Source: Lasiosphaeria ovina
Lineage: Eukaryota; Ascomycota; Sordariomycetes; Sordariales; Lasiosphaeriaceae
Direction of reading: 5' to 3'
Length of the DNA: 64,000 nt
NCBI GenBank assembly: GCA_033439765.1
Contig: JAULSN010000004.1
Span: forward strand, 2,428,001 to 2,492,000
Position numbers and translations under genes: made by a program. This document shows positions 12,162 to 22,639 of the stretch, piece after piece; position 1 is the first letter of the stretch, and each line of letters begins with the position of its first letter. The notes beneath the pieces are model-generated. The model was not told the origin of the DNA and did not search any database. It was given only the letters and a program-made list of their open reading frames with translations.

Positions 12162-12493
12162 CTACCGACGGACCGGCATACAAGGCGGTGCGGCGGCGGG
12201 CGGCCGACTACATGGAGGCGCACGGCGACGAGTACGCCGGGTTCCTCGAGGAGCCGCTCGCGGCATACGCGGCCAAGATCCGCGACACGGCCGAGTGGGG
12301 CGGGCAGCTCGAGCTGGCGGCGCTGGCCAACGCGTACGGCGTCGAGATCAAGGTCGTGCAGGACGGCAGGACTGAGGTGGTGCGGCCTGCTGCTGAAGAT
12401 ACAAAGGAGGGCCTCAAGACGCTGTGGCTTGCCTACTACCGCCACGGCTACGGCCTGGGCGAGCACTACAATTCGCTGCGGAAAGCGGCTTGA
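11531..12493 (+). CDS. OTU2: OTU-domain deubiquitinase (OTUD6/yeast Otu2 type)
   Basis: Single exon, 320 residues from ATG 11531, which sits in CCGCCATGG context. The N-terminal half (about 1-165) is helical and charged: RHRKEQRDLQSR, ERQLSQRHADEL and the KKRNRQKERLARR signature typical of OTUD6 proteins, with Gln-rich tracts at about 98-117. The cysteine-protease core is intact: catalytic Asp177 and Cys180 in APDGHCLFSA and His312 in EHYNSL near the C-terminus. The family removes ubiquitin; yeast Otu2 and OTUD6B act at ribosomes and in translation control. An 11-serine tract (199-209), encoded by (AGC)11, interrupts the domain 20 residues after the catalytic Cys, where relatives usually have a short loop. 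The frame upstream of ATG 11531 stays open for 60 codons, but it is an Arg/Ser repeat and is probably leader. The neighbouring methyltransferase is convergent. Confidence 0.88.
12125..12157. repeat. (AGC)11 triplet repeat inside the OTU coding region
   Basis: Eleven perfect AGC codons giving Ser199-Ser209 of the OTU protein. Uniform codon use indicates expansion by slippage. Confidence 0.95.
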
Positions 12494-12753
12494 TTTTCTC
12501 ATGGGGGATCAACCTCTTCTCTCCAAGGTAGATTATTGTTTCTGGGGTTGATTGGCAAACACGGACGGTTACGTCTCGGGCGCGGCGCCCGACATCATAC
12601 CTACGTATATGTCCCGACGCAGGGAACTCGCTCCACGGACTTCCCCGGACAGTAACAGCAACAAAGGCGGTGTTTGCGGTTATCCCGGAGAGAGAGAAAA
12701 CCCACAAATCCCCATACTACCACCAACCAACGTCTTGTCGATATCTTAACCTA

Positions 12754-13843
12754 CTAATGGCCCCACACCGACACATAGTCAATGACATTCCCATGCTCGT
12801 CACAGCCCGCCTTGTGCGTTTTTTGCGGCTGGAAGCGCGCCAGACACCGCAGGGCGCCGTTGTTTGAGGAACTGCTCGACCCGAGCGACACGATGGGATC
12901 GCCGCTGTTGTCGTCTTGGTACGCCAGCTCGACCCCCGGGTGGCCCAGGTGCGCGGCGTACGCCCTGGCCGTGACGCCCCACGGCGGCCCGCCTGTCGCC
13001 GGCGGCTTGTGCAGCGGCCACTCGAGACACACCAGCCGGCCCGTGTCGCGGCGGAGGAGGTCTGCCATGCGCCGCGCCCACCTGGGGCGCGCTTCGATGG
13101 GGAGCGCGCAAAAGAACTTTTCCGGCGGCGTGTTAGCGGAAAGGGCGGTTTTTTGGTGTTTGTGTGGGCGGACTAGGTATATAAACTTTTATTCAAGAGA
13201 CAAAATAAAGAGAAAATAAAAAAGTTGCACACACCGTGTAGTCGAAAATGAGATCGAATTTGCTGTCGTCGTCGCCATCGGCGGGCTTGCCAAGAACGCC
13301 ATCCTCGTCGAAGAAATCCCCAAGCACAAACTCGACTCTCCCTATCGACGTCTCCGTCTCTGTCTCCGTCTCCGTCTGCGGCGCATACACATCACCATTG
13401 CCATCAGAACCAGCAGCAGCACCAGCAGCATTAGCAACCGCAGCGCGCACCGCCTCGGCCGAACTATCCAGCCCGACAACGTCGTACCCGAACGCCCGGC
13501 CCAGCAGCACCGCGTCGTAGCCACGCCCGCACCCGGGCACCAGCGCTCTCCGTCTCCTCTTCGTTCCGGTCTGAGACTCTCCTCCCGGAGGAGGGAAGAG
13601 AGGTGGGTGGGTCACGAGCACCTCGCGCAGCGCGTCGCTCCCCCCCCCGCGGTCCCATGGCGTGTACGACGCCTGCCACAGCGCGTCCCACGCCGCCGGG
13701 TGCGCCGATAGCGGCTGCCCGGCGAATGTGTCGCGCAGGCGGCTTGAGCCGGATAATGGTTCTGGTGCAGGTGCAGGTGCTGGTGCTGGTGCTGTGCTCG
13801 AGCCTGTGGTGGGAGTGGTGTCTGCGGGTGGCGATGGTGCCAT
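12754..13843 (-). CDS. TPMT-family S-adenosylmethionine-dependent (thiol) methyltransferase
   Basis: Two exons on the minus strand, 13843-13235 and 13116-12754, give 323 residues. The intron (13234-13117) has donor GTGTGT, branch GCTAAC and an AAAAG acceptor, and joins FDLIFDYT to FFCALP, restoring the family's DYTFxCALPPE-like block. Order: Pro/Ala-rich N-terminus (about 1-30), the substrate-site block with WDALW...YTPWDRG (51-66), SAM motif I ALVPGCGRGYD (100-110) with the acidic residue in VVGLDSS, then GDFFDED, and the C-terminal WPLHKP. TPMT-like fungal enzymes methylate small thiols or halides. The natural substrate cannot be told from sequence. A Thr/Glu repeat near residues 155-163 comes from a TCCGTC/TCTGTC array. 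An upstream in-frame ATG (14032) would add 63 residues with no domain, so the start at 13843 is preferred. Stops lie 260 bases from the convergent OTU gene. Confidence 0.85.
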
Positions 13844-14861
13844 GTTGGTCTCTGTTCTCTGTGGTTGGGTCTGTTGCTCTTCTTTGTTGTTTTCCTGAAC
13901 TGTGACGACGGGTGCAAGCCGGACTGAGGGTAAAGGGAGAAAAGGGGTAACCAAGGTAAGGGGGAGGTGTGTGGTTCTGGTGTTGGTGTTGGTGCGAGTC
14001 CAGGACTCCAGAGGAAGGGCAAGGCAAGGCACGGGTAAGATGGTGGTTCTTATTTATTCGGTGCAGATGATAGTTTTATCTGAGTGCGTGAATGTTTTTT
14101 GCAAGACATCATGTCGTGTCATTGCGTTAAAAGCACCTACCTACCTTGATCAACTAAGAACGTTACGTGAATTGCGGGGGCGGGGGTTGTCTTCTACTAC
14201 TAAAAGGAGGAGCGACGGTTTGATGATGCAACTTCGTCCTTTCACTCTTGAATATTTGGAATCGATACAGAAGAGATCCAGAAAAGGTACTCTCTTGTAC
14301 CTCTACAGAAGATAGTCCGAGTTTTGGAAATACTAATCAAGAAGCCCGGCCTCTCTCGCGCATGTGAAGTGAGACCCGGGACAAGACAAGTGAGGTGAGC
14401 AGCATCAGCCCGATCTGGCCTAGTTTCCCTGTGCAATACCGCAACAAGCTAGCCCATCAACGAACGCCTTGCTGCACCCCCCCTCCCCGCCTCCCCCAGA
14501 GGGGGCGAAAAAAGGGGTTAGGTCGATCGCGTTGCCTCGGCTCACCTTGCCGAGTTCAATGCAATTGGGCTGCGGGGGGATATATCGTCAGCGGGCAGTC
14601 CGCCAGAAGAACGCCGGAATCTAACATCACCACTGTCTCAGCAACCACAACGACAGCAGCCAGCAAGCAGGTTTCCATGAGGTGAAGCAGTCTTGATTGA
14701 TACGACATGCCAACTAAGTCAAGACCTAATTGATTAAGTTAAATTAATTTATCAGCATCAGAGCAACTAAAGAAACCTGTCCAGTCTGCGGCTCTACGCA
14801 ATCACGTACAGTCTCCAAACGTCAGCAAAGAAAGACACGTGAGGAGCAAAGGCATACAGAT
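13844..14861. other. Divergent intergenic region, methyltransferase (-) / SDR (+)
   Basis: About 1 kb that should carry both promoters. No coding frame with conserved residues. The stretch 14695-14760 is AT-rich (TTAAGTTAAATTAATTT), unlike its surroundings. Confidence 0.55.
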
Positions 14862-15790
14862 ATGAATATCAACTCCCTGTTTGATGTCAAGGTGAGCGAG
14901 CGAGAGAGCGGCTTGTACTTTACTATTATAACCAAAATAACCCCCCCTCTCACCCTCCCCGCCAGAGGACAAACACACCTCACTAACACACACACACACA
15001 GGGCAAAGTCGTGCTCGTGACAGGCGGCGCGAAAGGCATAGGCCGGATGATCTCCGAAGGCTTCGTGCGCAACGGGGCGCGGGTGTACATCTCGTCGCGC
15101 GACGCAACAGCGTGCGCACAAGCAGCCGCCGAACTCAACACCCTCCTCGCCGCCACCACCACCACCACCGCCACTGGAGGCTCAGCAGTAGCTCTACCAG
15201 CAGACTTAAGCCTGGAAGCCGAGTGCGTGCGCGTAGCCGCCGAGCTGAGGGCGCACGGCGAAACACAACTGCATGTACTCGTCAACAACAGCGGCGCAAC
15301 GTGGGGCGCGTCGTACGACGCGTTCCCGGACGCGGCGTGGACGAAGCTGCTGACGCTCAACGTGCAGCGGGTGTTCACGCTGACGCAGGCGGTGACGCCG
15401 CTGCTAGAGGCCGCTTCCCTGCCATCAAACCCGGCACGCGTGATCCACATTGGCAGCATCGACGGGGTGCGCGTGCCCGTGTTGCCGACGTTCGCGTACA
15501 GCGCGAGCAAGGCGGCGCTGCACCACCTGTCGCGGCACCTCGCGACGGAGCTGGGGCCGCGGGGCATCACGTCCAACACGGTGGCGTGCGGGCCGTTCCC
15601 GAGCAAGATGATGGCGGCGACGCTGCGCGAGTTCGGCGACGACATTCGCGCGGCGAACCCGCTGGGGCGCATCGGCTCGCCCGAGGACGTCGCCGGCGCG
15701 TGCCTGTTCCTGGCGAGCCGCGCCGGCGCCTTTGTCAACGGCGCCACGCTGGCCCTCGACGGCGGCGTGTCGCTCATGTCAAAGATATAA
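14862..15790 (+). CDS. Short-chain dehydrogenase/reductase (RhlG-like, 3-oxoacyl-ACP reductase type)
   Basis: Two exons: a 30-nt first exon 14862-14891 (MNINSLFDVK) and 15002-15790, joined in frame, 272 residues. The intron has donor GTGAGC and ends in an AC microsatellite running straight into the acceptor (ACACAG). Classical SDR features are intact: cofactor motif TGGAKGIG (17-24), NNSG (105-108), catalytic Ser162 in HIGSIDG, and YSASK with Tyr176 and Lys180. YISSRD after the second strand (Arg43) favours NADP(H). The N-terminal LFDVKGKVVLVTGGAKGIG and the (M)ISEGFVxNGARVYISSR run resemble fungal RhlG-like reductases, which reduce 3-oxoacyl substrates or related ketones; the substrate here is unknown. 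A Thr-rich insert (62-67) comes from an ACC repeat. No cluster partners are nearby. Confidence 0.88.
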
Positions 15791-16726
15791 TAAAAGAGAC
15801 ACACACACTCTCTCTCTCACACGTGTGAACAGGGTAGTAGGCCGCTGGCACCGGCCGGACGAGCACGTTTCAACGCATACTGCTAGCATTTCCCACGGCT
15901 CTTTTCATAAGTGCCTGCCTATTACCACTATGGTGGCCCCTGTCGCCCTCGTACCCGCGGTACCGAGAAGCACGTACTAGTCTATGAACTGGCATGCTTG
16001 CCTGTAAGCTCTCGTGTATGCTTGAGCAGAAAAAGGAAGGGGGGGGGGGGGGGGGGGGGGGGGTATGGGTATAACGGCGCATACATATATGTACCGATGA
16101 GCAAAGATGAGGAAATACCTAACCGAGGAGAGAGAGCAAACCATAGAAACCCCAGAATACCTCGCCCAGATGAGAAAACGAAAAGAAAAATAAAATAGAG
16201 ATCAGCGACTCCACCCTTCCGTCGCGCCCGAGTCCTTGTAAACTCCCAAACCCAAAATGCCGAGATTGACTTGTCTGCCGCCGCCGCCGATTCGGATATG
16301 CCCATTATAAAAGAAATATCTGCATGCACAAGGGAAGAAGCCCTTCCCGTTCTGATCAGACTGCCTCCGACCCGGAAGTTTGATTCCTGCGCCCGTGAGT
16401 GGGAAAAATAAGAACCGTGGTATAGGTATTCCGAAACCTCCACCCCATGCCATTGTTGCCGCCATGTCTCGCATGTAATCGTCCGGTATTGTCCAGACCA
16501 TAACTTTCTCTCGCCGGGAGTCCCTCCAACAAGGAAAACGTGGGGTATTATAGAGCCGCCCAAACCACACCGCAGCCTTTCCGACGACCCTTTACCGAAT
16601 TCAGCACTTGGTGGCCGACAAAGGTGGTGTCGTGTGTCGTGTAGTATGTCGATCAAGGGGACACAGGCCCAATATAGAAACGAGCGTATCGTGTGCATAC
16701 GTGGTGTAAGTTGCGTGCTTGGCACC
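15791..16726. other. Intergenic region with long poly-G tract
   Basis: This is the 3' side of both the SDR gene and the small minus-strand gene. Apart from the G25 run there is no feature; a 247-codon open frame on the minus strand here has unlikely composition and is rejected. Confidence 0.5.
16039..16063. repeat. Poly-G homopolymer (25 G)
   Basis: Twenty-five consecutive G on the plus strand, in an intergenic position 3' of the SDR gene. The true length is uncertain for technical reasons. Confidence 0.9.
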
Positions 16727-16945
16727 CTATGACAGGCCGATGCTCTCCATGTCGCGCATCAGCACAGCCATCTGGGCTCGCTTTGCGGCCTCGGCGATCA
16801 GGGTAAAGTCTTTCAGAAAGACGTCTGTCGAGGGCGACTTCAGCGGCGCCGGCTGCGGCGGCACGATCGCGGCCGTGGGCGACGGCTGCGACGAAGGCAT
16901 TGCTGACGTGTGTTGCGACGTCGGGGATGTGATGGGAGCGTTCAT
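16727..16945 (-). CDS. Small protein (72 residues) with conserved-looking C-terminus
   Basis: Single exon from ATG 16945 to TGA 16727. The first 40 residues are Ser/Thr/Pro-rich and probably disordered. The last 30 (DVFLKDFTLIAEAAKRAQMA followed by VLMRDMESIG) form an amphipathic helix-like block that reads as real protein and resembles, from memory, short uncharacterised Pezizomycotina proteins. An in-frame stop lies 22 codons upstream with no other ATG between, which fixes the start unless there is an upstream exon. No membrane segment or signal peptide. Function unknown; the helix suggests a protein-binding role, but that is a guess. Confidence 0.55.
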   Translation of the reverse strand: MNAPITSPTSQHTSAMPSSQPSPTAAIVPPQPAPLKSPSTDVFLKDFTLIAEAAKRAQMAVLMRDMESIGLS

Positions 16946-19900
16946 TGTCGGGGCAGTGAATGGATTGTCCGTGACGGACGGAGCAAGAGCGGGCAGGATG
17001 GTCTAGATGGGCTGCTGGGTGTCGAGCAGTGCAAGTAGGGTCTCGAGATTTCTTGAGATTTTGCTGGCTGTGGGGAGGGATGTGGACCCCGATGGATGTC
17101 TATGAGTGGGAAGTTTCGGACTCTGGTTTCCTGTTCCCTTCGTCTGCTTGTCTCGGGGAGCAGTGATAAGCAGAGACGTGATTTCCGAGCCGGGCTGCTC
17201 GAATGGTGAGCCGCGGTCAGGGCGCTAGGGGCTTTGGCTTTGGCTTTGGCTTTGGCTTTAGCTTTGGCTTTGGCTTTGGCTTTGGCACTGGCAGAGTGCT
17301 TGGTGCTTGTATCACCAGCGCCAAGGATGATGTATTGCGTGGTTGTTGTGTGGCTCTCGATTATGCGCTTCGGCTCGATCAAGAAGAGCAAGCCCCAGGG
17401 CCAGCCAGTTCTTGCTCTCACTCGGTGCTCAGTCGACGGCCACAGGCTAATAGCGGCCCAATATGTGGTAAATTTTGGGCTAGGGCAGAGGGCGGGATGT
17501 TGCAGATGCGAGATGCAGCGCGGCCCCCCTGAGACTGTCGAGTTTGCTGGTGCTTGCCGGTGCTCGTGCAGCGACCGTCCTGCCAAAAGCCCAAACAGGT
17601 AGAGGATGCAGGCCCAGCCGATAAGATCAATCAATCGCCCAACGTCAGTCGGGTCGTCCAGCAGGCAACGGCAGCCAAAACCCTCTCACCGGTCGACGTC
17701 GAGGGGCAGCAGCACATATGCACAAGGCAAGAACGGGACGCTTTATCCTTGATCTGTCTGCACAGAGGAGACTAATAGAGGGGACGAGGACGGATACGAT
17801 GGAGAGATGGAAGGTCTTGCGAGGAGCGGGGGAGACGTGATTGGGTTGGGTTTGGTAGATGCTGTTGCGAGTGGCTCCAATATGTCGTATGTGTCAAGCG
17901 CCGCTCATGGATAGGTGTCAGGCCGCCCGGGCAAGAGAGATCACAAGCAGCTGGCTAGATTGCGAGGGGAAGCACGGAATAGTGCGTAGTACGTGAGGGG
18001 AGGAGAATGGCATCAGAGGACCGCACGGCACTATGTAACGTATGTACAATACATACATGTACGGATGGTGCAAGTTTGCTGCCCGGATGCGAATCTCATA
18101 CGATGGGAGAGGATGAGACGCAGGTCTGGGCCCACTAATGGCCAACGGGACGAAACCGCGGTCCTTTCTCTGCTTCAGTTGATAGACTTTCCTTTGTGGA
18201 GACGGCGTCATCGCTCGTTCGACGCGGCGGCTGCCCCTCTGTCCTCCACACTCTCAGTGGAGGGGCGGTGCTGCGAGGAAGCGACGAACCGTTGAGCAAG
18301 TGACATCAAGGTACCTCGGTTGAACTGCCGGGATGAGGTCCGCCCAGCCGCCGCCGGGCTAGATTTGCCTCGCGCCCTGCAGAGCTATCGGGCCCTGCAA
18401 GTACTGCCGAGTCGCTCGAGATCCGGCGCAGGCGTCCGGGGTTCTGGGGGGCTAGGGGCAAGCGGGGCTAAGTGTGAAGGTGGGGTTGGGCAAACCCCCA
18501 CATTCCCCATCTTTCTGTGTTCACAGCACCTCCACCAGGTGCACGTGCAGGCCTTTGCGGACCCAAGACGCTAGCAGGTGGACTCCGTGGTTCAAGTTCC
18601 GACCTGTCCCGTTGTCATCTTGCCCTCCTGGGTGCCACCGTTCATTGCCGCCGTATCTGGCTCCCGGATAAGTGAGGTGACGTCTGGTTCCTCTGCGACT
18701 GGCGTAGGATCCAGGGGCAGGTGAAGACGCGCGCAAATTAGCACCTTACTGTGTGTGCATGCGTCGGCTCGGCCATTGTCTACTACATAGGTAGGGGAGG
18801 CAGTATATCGATCTTGCATGTGAAGGCTCACGCAGGTTGGGAGGCTAAGAACAAGCTTCTAGCTTCTGTCGCGCCATGGGATTGCCTTCGCTGACACTGG
18901 ACTGGGGCCGGGGACACGGGGCTGTTTTGTGGCCGAACCATATCGAGACTCATATTTAGGCTCTGCCTCGGGGGTTCTCGGAAAGACGGTCAGCTATTTC
19001 GATTTTGCAGCCCGGGGTTGCTGGTCGTGATGTGGTCGCACCCAGGACCTGGTCGACCTCGTCAGAAAAGGGGTGCACGCTCTCCAAGCGGCAATGGCGT
19101 AGTAGCGGTCTCGGCCACCAGTTGTTCAGCTTCTCGTTGCCGGTACTAATCCATCATATTGCGCGTGTATATCCATATGGACACCATTGTACTTTGTACC
19201 GGTTTGGCAACTTGGCAACATGCACAGAAGGGTTTGGCCGGTATCGCAAGTGGAGTGCTTGGAACAAAAGGAGCAAGCTGCAAGTTGTGGACAAAGAGAC
19301 TCGGCTAACGGTCGTGTCTCGGCGTCGATTGGGGCTACCTAAACTTAGTGCATTGCAAGGGCGGAGCCTCATCCATCGTGGTTGACAGGGCGCGATGGGT
19401 CTTGTGGGGGAAATTCTCGGCCCTTCGCCCGTCTTGCGGTGTTTATTATTAGCCGGCACGAGTCGGTGAGGCAGAGGCAAGTAATCCGGGCGGGCGCACC
19501 GCAACGCCCATCGGAAGATGGACGCAGAAACGTGGCCACATGTGAAGCCATCCGCCAAGCCAGTGCGGCAAGTCGAGGCGAGCTTTTCGTCGGGAGGGTC
19601 TGGACAGCAAACGATGAAGGAGGCCCCCGTAAATTAAAGGTCTGTACAGTATCCGTACCCAGGATCTCGTTCCGGCGGCAATGCTGCAGAACCATCTCGA
19701 ACCGCGCGCGCCCGCCGCCAGCGCAGAGCCGTGTCGGTGAATTACCCGTCTGCACTTCTGCCGCCTCTGATGCTTATCAGCCCAGACTTATTCCGAACCT
19801 GCCGTAGTTAATAAAAAGAAGCCGGGCCTGGCTCGTGAAGGTGCGATATGGCAGCCCCTGTCGACATTGGAAGCGGTGAACACGTTCTCAGGCCGAAATT

Positions 19901-20525
19901 TGAGAAAGCTACTTCGTAAGGAAGAACAGAGGCGTCGACGAGTCGCAGTCATGCCATGCTCATGCCTCTGGATGTCTGCAACGTGCAATGTGCAACATAC
20001 TCGAGGGATTAAAGCGCGCAAGATCAAGGGACGCACAGCAGGGCCCAGCTGAGCAGCCTGAGGTGGGCCCCGCCCTGGGCCTGAGCTGAGAGGGGATCGC
20101 AGGGCGCTTGGACCACCTCCATCTTATTCGGCCATTTTTTCATGCACAGGCGGGAAGCCGCTCGAGACTCCACCTTTTTTTTTTGTCGGCCTACTTTCAG
20201 CCTTTCGGGCTATAGCATCGACTCCGAGGCACACGGATACTGCAAGCCGACAGCCATTCAGCAAGGTACTTCCCCACCCACCAACAGAAACCGCGAGACA
20301 GACCGAGACCCAGGGACCGTCGAGACGATACAGCATTGTGCATGACCGGCCCATGCTAGCTACTATTCAGAGGTATTCGTCGTGAGTCTTGGGGCCTTGT
20401 GCTGCTGCTCTCAGTCTCCCAGCTGCGGGTCCCCGCCACGTCGACGTCGGCGTCAAGGCCGCACTATCGCATCGCATCGCATCGCGTCGCATCCCATCTC
20501 CTCACATCACATCCCACAGTCCGCC
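16946..20525. other. Long intergenic region
   Basis: About 3.6 kb with no supported gene. It contains the GGCTTT hexamer array (17230-17283) upstream of the small minus-strand gene. The 200 bases before the SAM gene hold TCGCA/TCACA repeats (20467-20515) in what is probably its leader. Other open frames are short and mutually overlapping. Confidence 0.55.
17230..17283. repeat. (GGCTTT)9 hexanucleotide repeat
   Basis: Nine tandem copies, the sixth changed to AGCTTT. It lies about 285 bases upstream of the 72-residue gene on the minus strand. Confidence 0.9.
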
Positions 20526-20928
20526 ATGTCGGTCTGGCCCTCGCCAGCCGTGCCTCGGCCGCTGCAGCAGCTCTTTGACCGCGTCCCGCTCCTCACATAC
20601 GATGCCAATGTTCTCCCGGCCCGCTCCCAGTCGGCAACGTCGAGCCGACTACCCACTCTCTATGTCTTTTCCACCGACAGCGACGCGAGGCTGGGCGCCC
20701 CCAGCTATAACCCAGGGTGTCTGAAGTGGCAGGTAGGTCGCCACGACACCGTGCCGAGCGGGCATGTCGATTTCGATCTGGGGCCGTCTAGCTAACATGT
20801 TCTGTGCTTTTGGTGATCGGCAGACATTTCTCAAGCTCGCCCGCGTAGAGTTCCAGATCGTCCCGGCGACGAACCACGCCTCCCCAACCGGCGCCCTCCC
20901 GTTCCTGTTGCCCGCCAGGCCCTCGCCA

Positions 20929-20961
<33 letters not shown>

Positions 20962-21588
20962 CCCGCGCCCGTCTCCTCTGCCCGGTTGCAAAAGTACGCC
21001 CTCGAGCACGGCCAGCACAAGCCAGCCGAGCAGACGCCGACGCTCCGCCTCGACGCCTACCAGGCGCTGCTCGACGTGCCCATCCGCAACGCCTGGCTGC
21101 AGGCCCTGTACCTGGAGCCCCGACATGCCGCCCTGCTGGACCGGCTCTACGTCGCGCCGGCCTCGTCGTCGCGCTGGGTGCAGGCGACGCTGCGGCACCA
21201 GCTCCGCCGCGCCGCCGAGGCCGAGATCCTCAAGACGAGCTCCTCGGCCGGCGGCAGCGCCTCGGCAACCCCCATCCTTGTCGACGAGAGCGCCATGTAT
21301 GCCGGCGCCCGGGATGCCCTGGATGCCCTCGCAGACCTGCTCGCCGAGAGCGAGACGGACTGGTTCTTTGGCGCGCCCTCGCCCTCGCTCTTTGACGCCA
21401 GCGTGTTTGCCTACACGCACTTGATGCGCCGGCTGCTAGATGGCGGGGCCGACGGTGAGGGGGAAGACCTCAAAATCCCGGCGAGGTTAGGCGCGCTCGT
21501 GAGGGCCGCGGGCACCGGCGAGCTGGAGAGACATCAGTCGCGCCTTTTGGAGATGCTCTGGCCCGGCGAGTCCTTGTCTGGGAGGTGA
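20526..21588 (+). CDS. Metaxin-like subunit of the mitochondrial SAM/TOB complex (Sam35/Tob38-like)
   Basis: Two exons, 20526-20732 and 20824-21588, 323 residues. The intron has donor GTAGGT, branch GCTAAC (about 20790) and acceptor GGCAG, joining CLKWQ to TFLKLARV. The N-terminal half is a metaxin/Tom37-type thioredoxin-like fold: LPTLYVFSTD, NPGCLKWQTFLKLARVEF and NHASPTGALPFLLPA, the typical 'asked-for' residues of the fungal family. The C-terminal half is glutathione-S-transferase-like and helical (DWFFGAPSPSLFDASVFAYTHL). These proteins sit on the mitochondrial outer membrane and help insert beta-barrel proteins. Length and lack of a C-terminal membrane anchor favour Sam35/Tob38 over Sam37, but I cannot separate them securely. 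A Ser/Ala repeat (about residues 105-115) is encoded by GTCGGC hexamers at 20930-20957. Confidence 0.8.
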
Positions 21589-22639
21589 GGGCAGGGCCGG
21601 CGAGAGAGCCGTATTTTGGGTTTCGCTCTGTATAGCAGCAGTGTATAAACAACCCAGAACCCCCCCCAGCTCCTGGATGTGTAAATATGTATAGTAGAGA
21701 TTAGAGGCAGATTCTTGCTCAAAGATACCCACATGGGTTTCGGTAGGTGGCAACACGGATCCCTTGCCAACTCCATACCCACCCATAAACTTCTTGGTGT
21801 TGGTGGTAAAAATACCATAGATGGGGATGGCTGTTGATCAGGGACTCGCGCTCTTGCCTCTCGCGCGCGCTGACAGCACGCCGGCCTGGCACGACCCAGT
21901 ATCTATGATAGAAGTGCGTTCGCGATGATAGTCCGCGGTCTCATCAGGCTCCTCCCACCACCGGGCTACGTACCAAGCAACAACTATTAACCCGCTCCTG
22001 TATTCCATGGATTTCCCCTGGAATGCCCCTTTTCAGCATCCTTTTTTTCTCACCAGCGCACCTCCTTACACCAAGGCATTGCCACACAGAGCAAGTCAGC
22101 AGAGCTAGCTCTATCACAACTCGGCAGCAGAAACCATCCAGCACTCGAAAGAGAAACCCACCAAGCCTGTGTGTGCACTCGACATGCCGGACCACAGAAA
22201 GGAAAAATCTACAGTAACGTTCCTACAAGGTGGGGAAAAGGGATATACCTACCTACCTACCTCCCTAACTAATAGAACCTCATTCAGGCCCTACCCACAG
22301 CCGCGACACTGGCACTGCGATTGACACGGAAAACCCGGCCCTCGCAGTGAATCTGGGAGCACGCGTCATCAAACGGCGTCCGGCATGGCCGGCAATCAAA
22401 CCCCGAACACTTATCCGGTGCCGCCGTCGGCGGCGGCGGCGGCGGCAGCCTCAGCGTCGCCGTTATCGTCCCTCCGATCCTCGTCGTCGGCGCCACGAAC
22501 CCGTCCGAGCTCGGGTCTTTCGGGTCTTGGTACCCCGGCGGCGGGGACCCTGCCGGATCTGTATGGAGGCGTGCAAAAGTACCCCCTGCAGAGCGTGCCG
22601 CCGCAGGCTGTCCCCCCCTTTTCATGTCGGCCCGGCGGT
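21589..22639. other. 3' flank of SAM gene and start of the relic block
   Basis: The first 600 bases show nothing. Near 22240-22262 is an (ACCT)n run. From about 22290 to 22640 the minus strand has open, Pro/Cys-containing text (CSGFDCRPCRTPF, YQDPKDPSSDG) that reminds me of C-terminal linkers of secreted fungal chitinases, but frames switch and no domain is intact. I treat it as degraded coding sequence of unknown origin. Confidence 0.35.

Noticed and set aside
15982..16725. 247-codon open frame on the minus strand
   Set aside because: Directly follows the stop of the 72-residue gene in another frame, ends in a proline run made by the G25 homopolymer, and has no conserved or domain-like text.
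16942..17634. 230-codon minus-strand frame with an Ala-Lys repeat
   Set aside because: The repeat is just the GGCTTT hexamer array read backwards; flanking parts look random.
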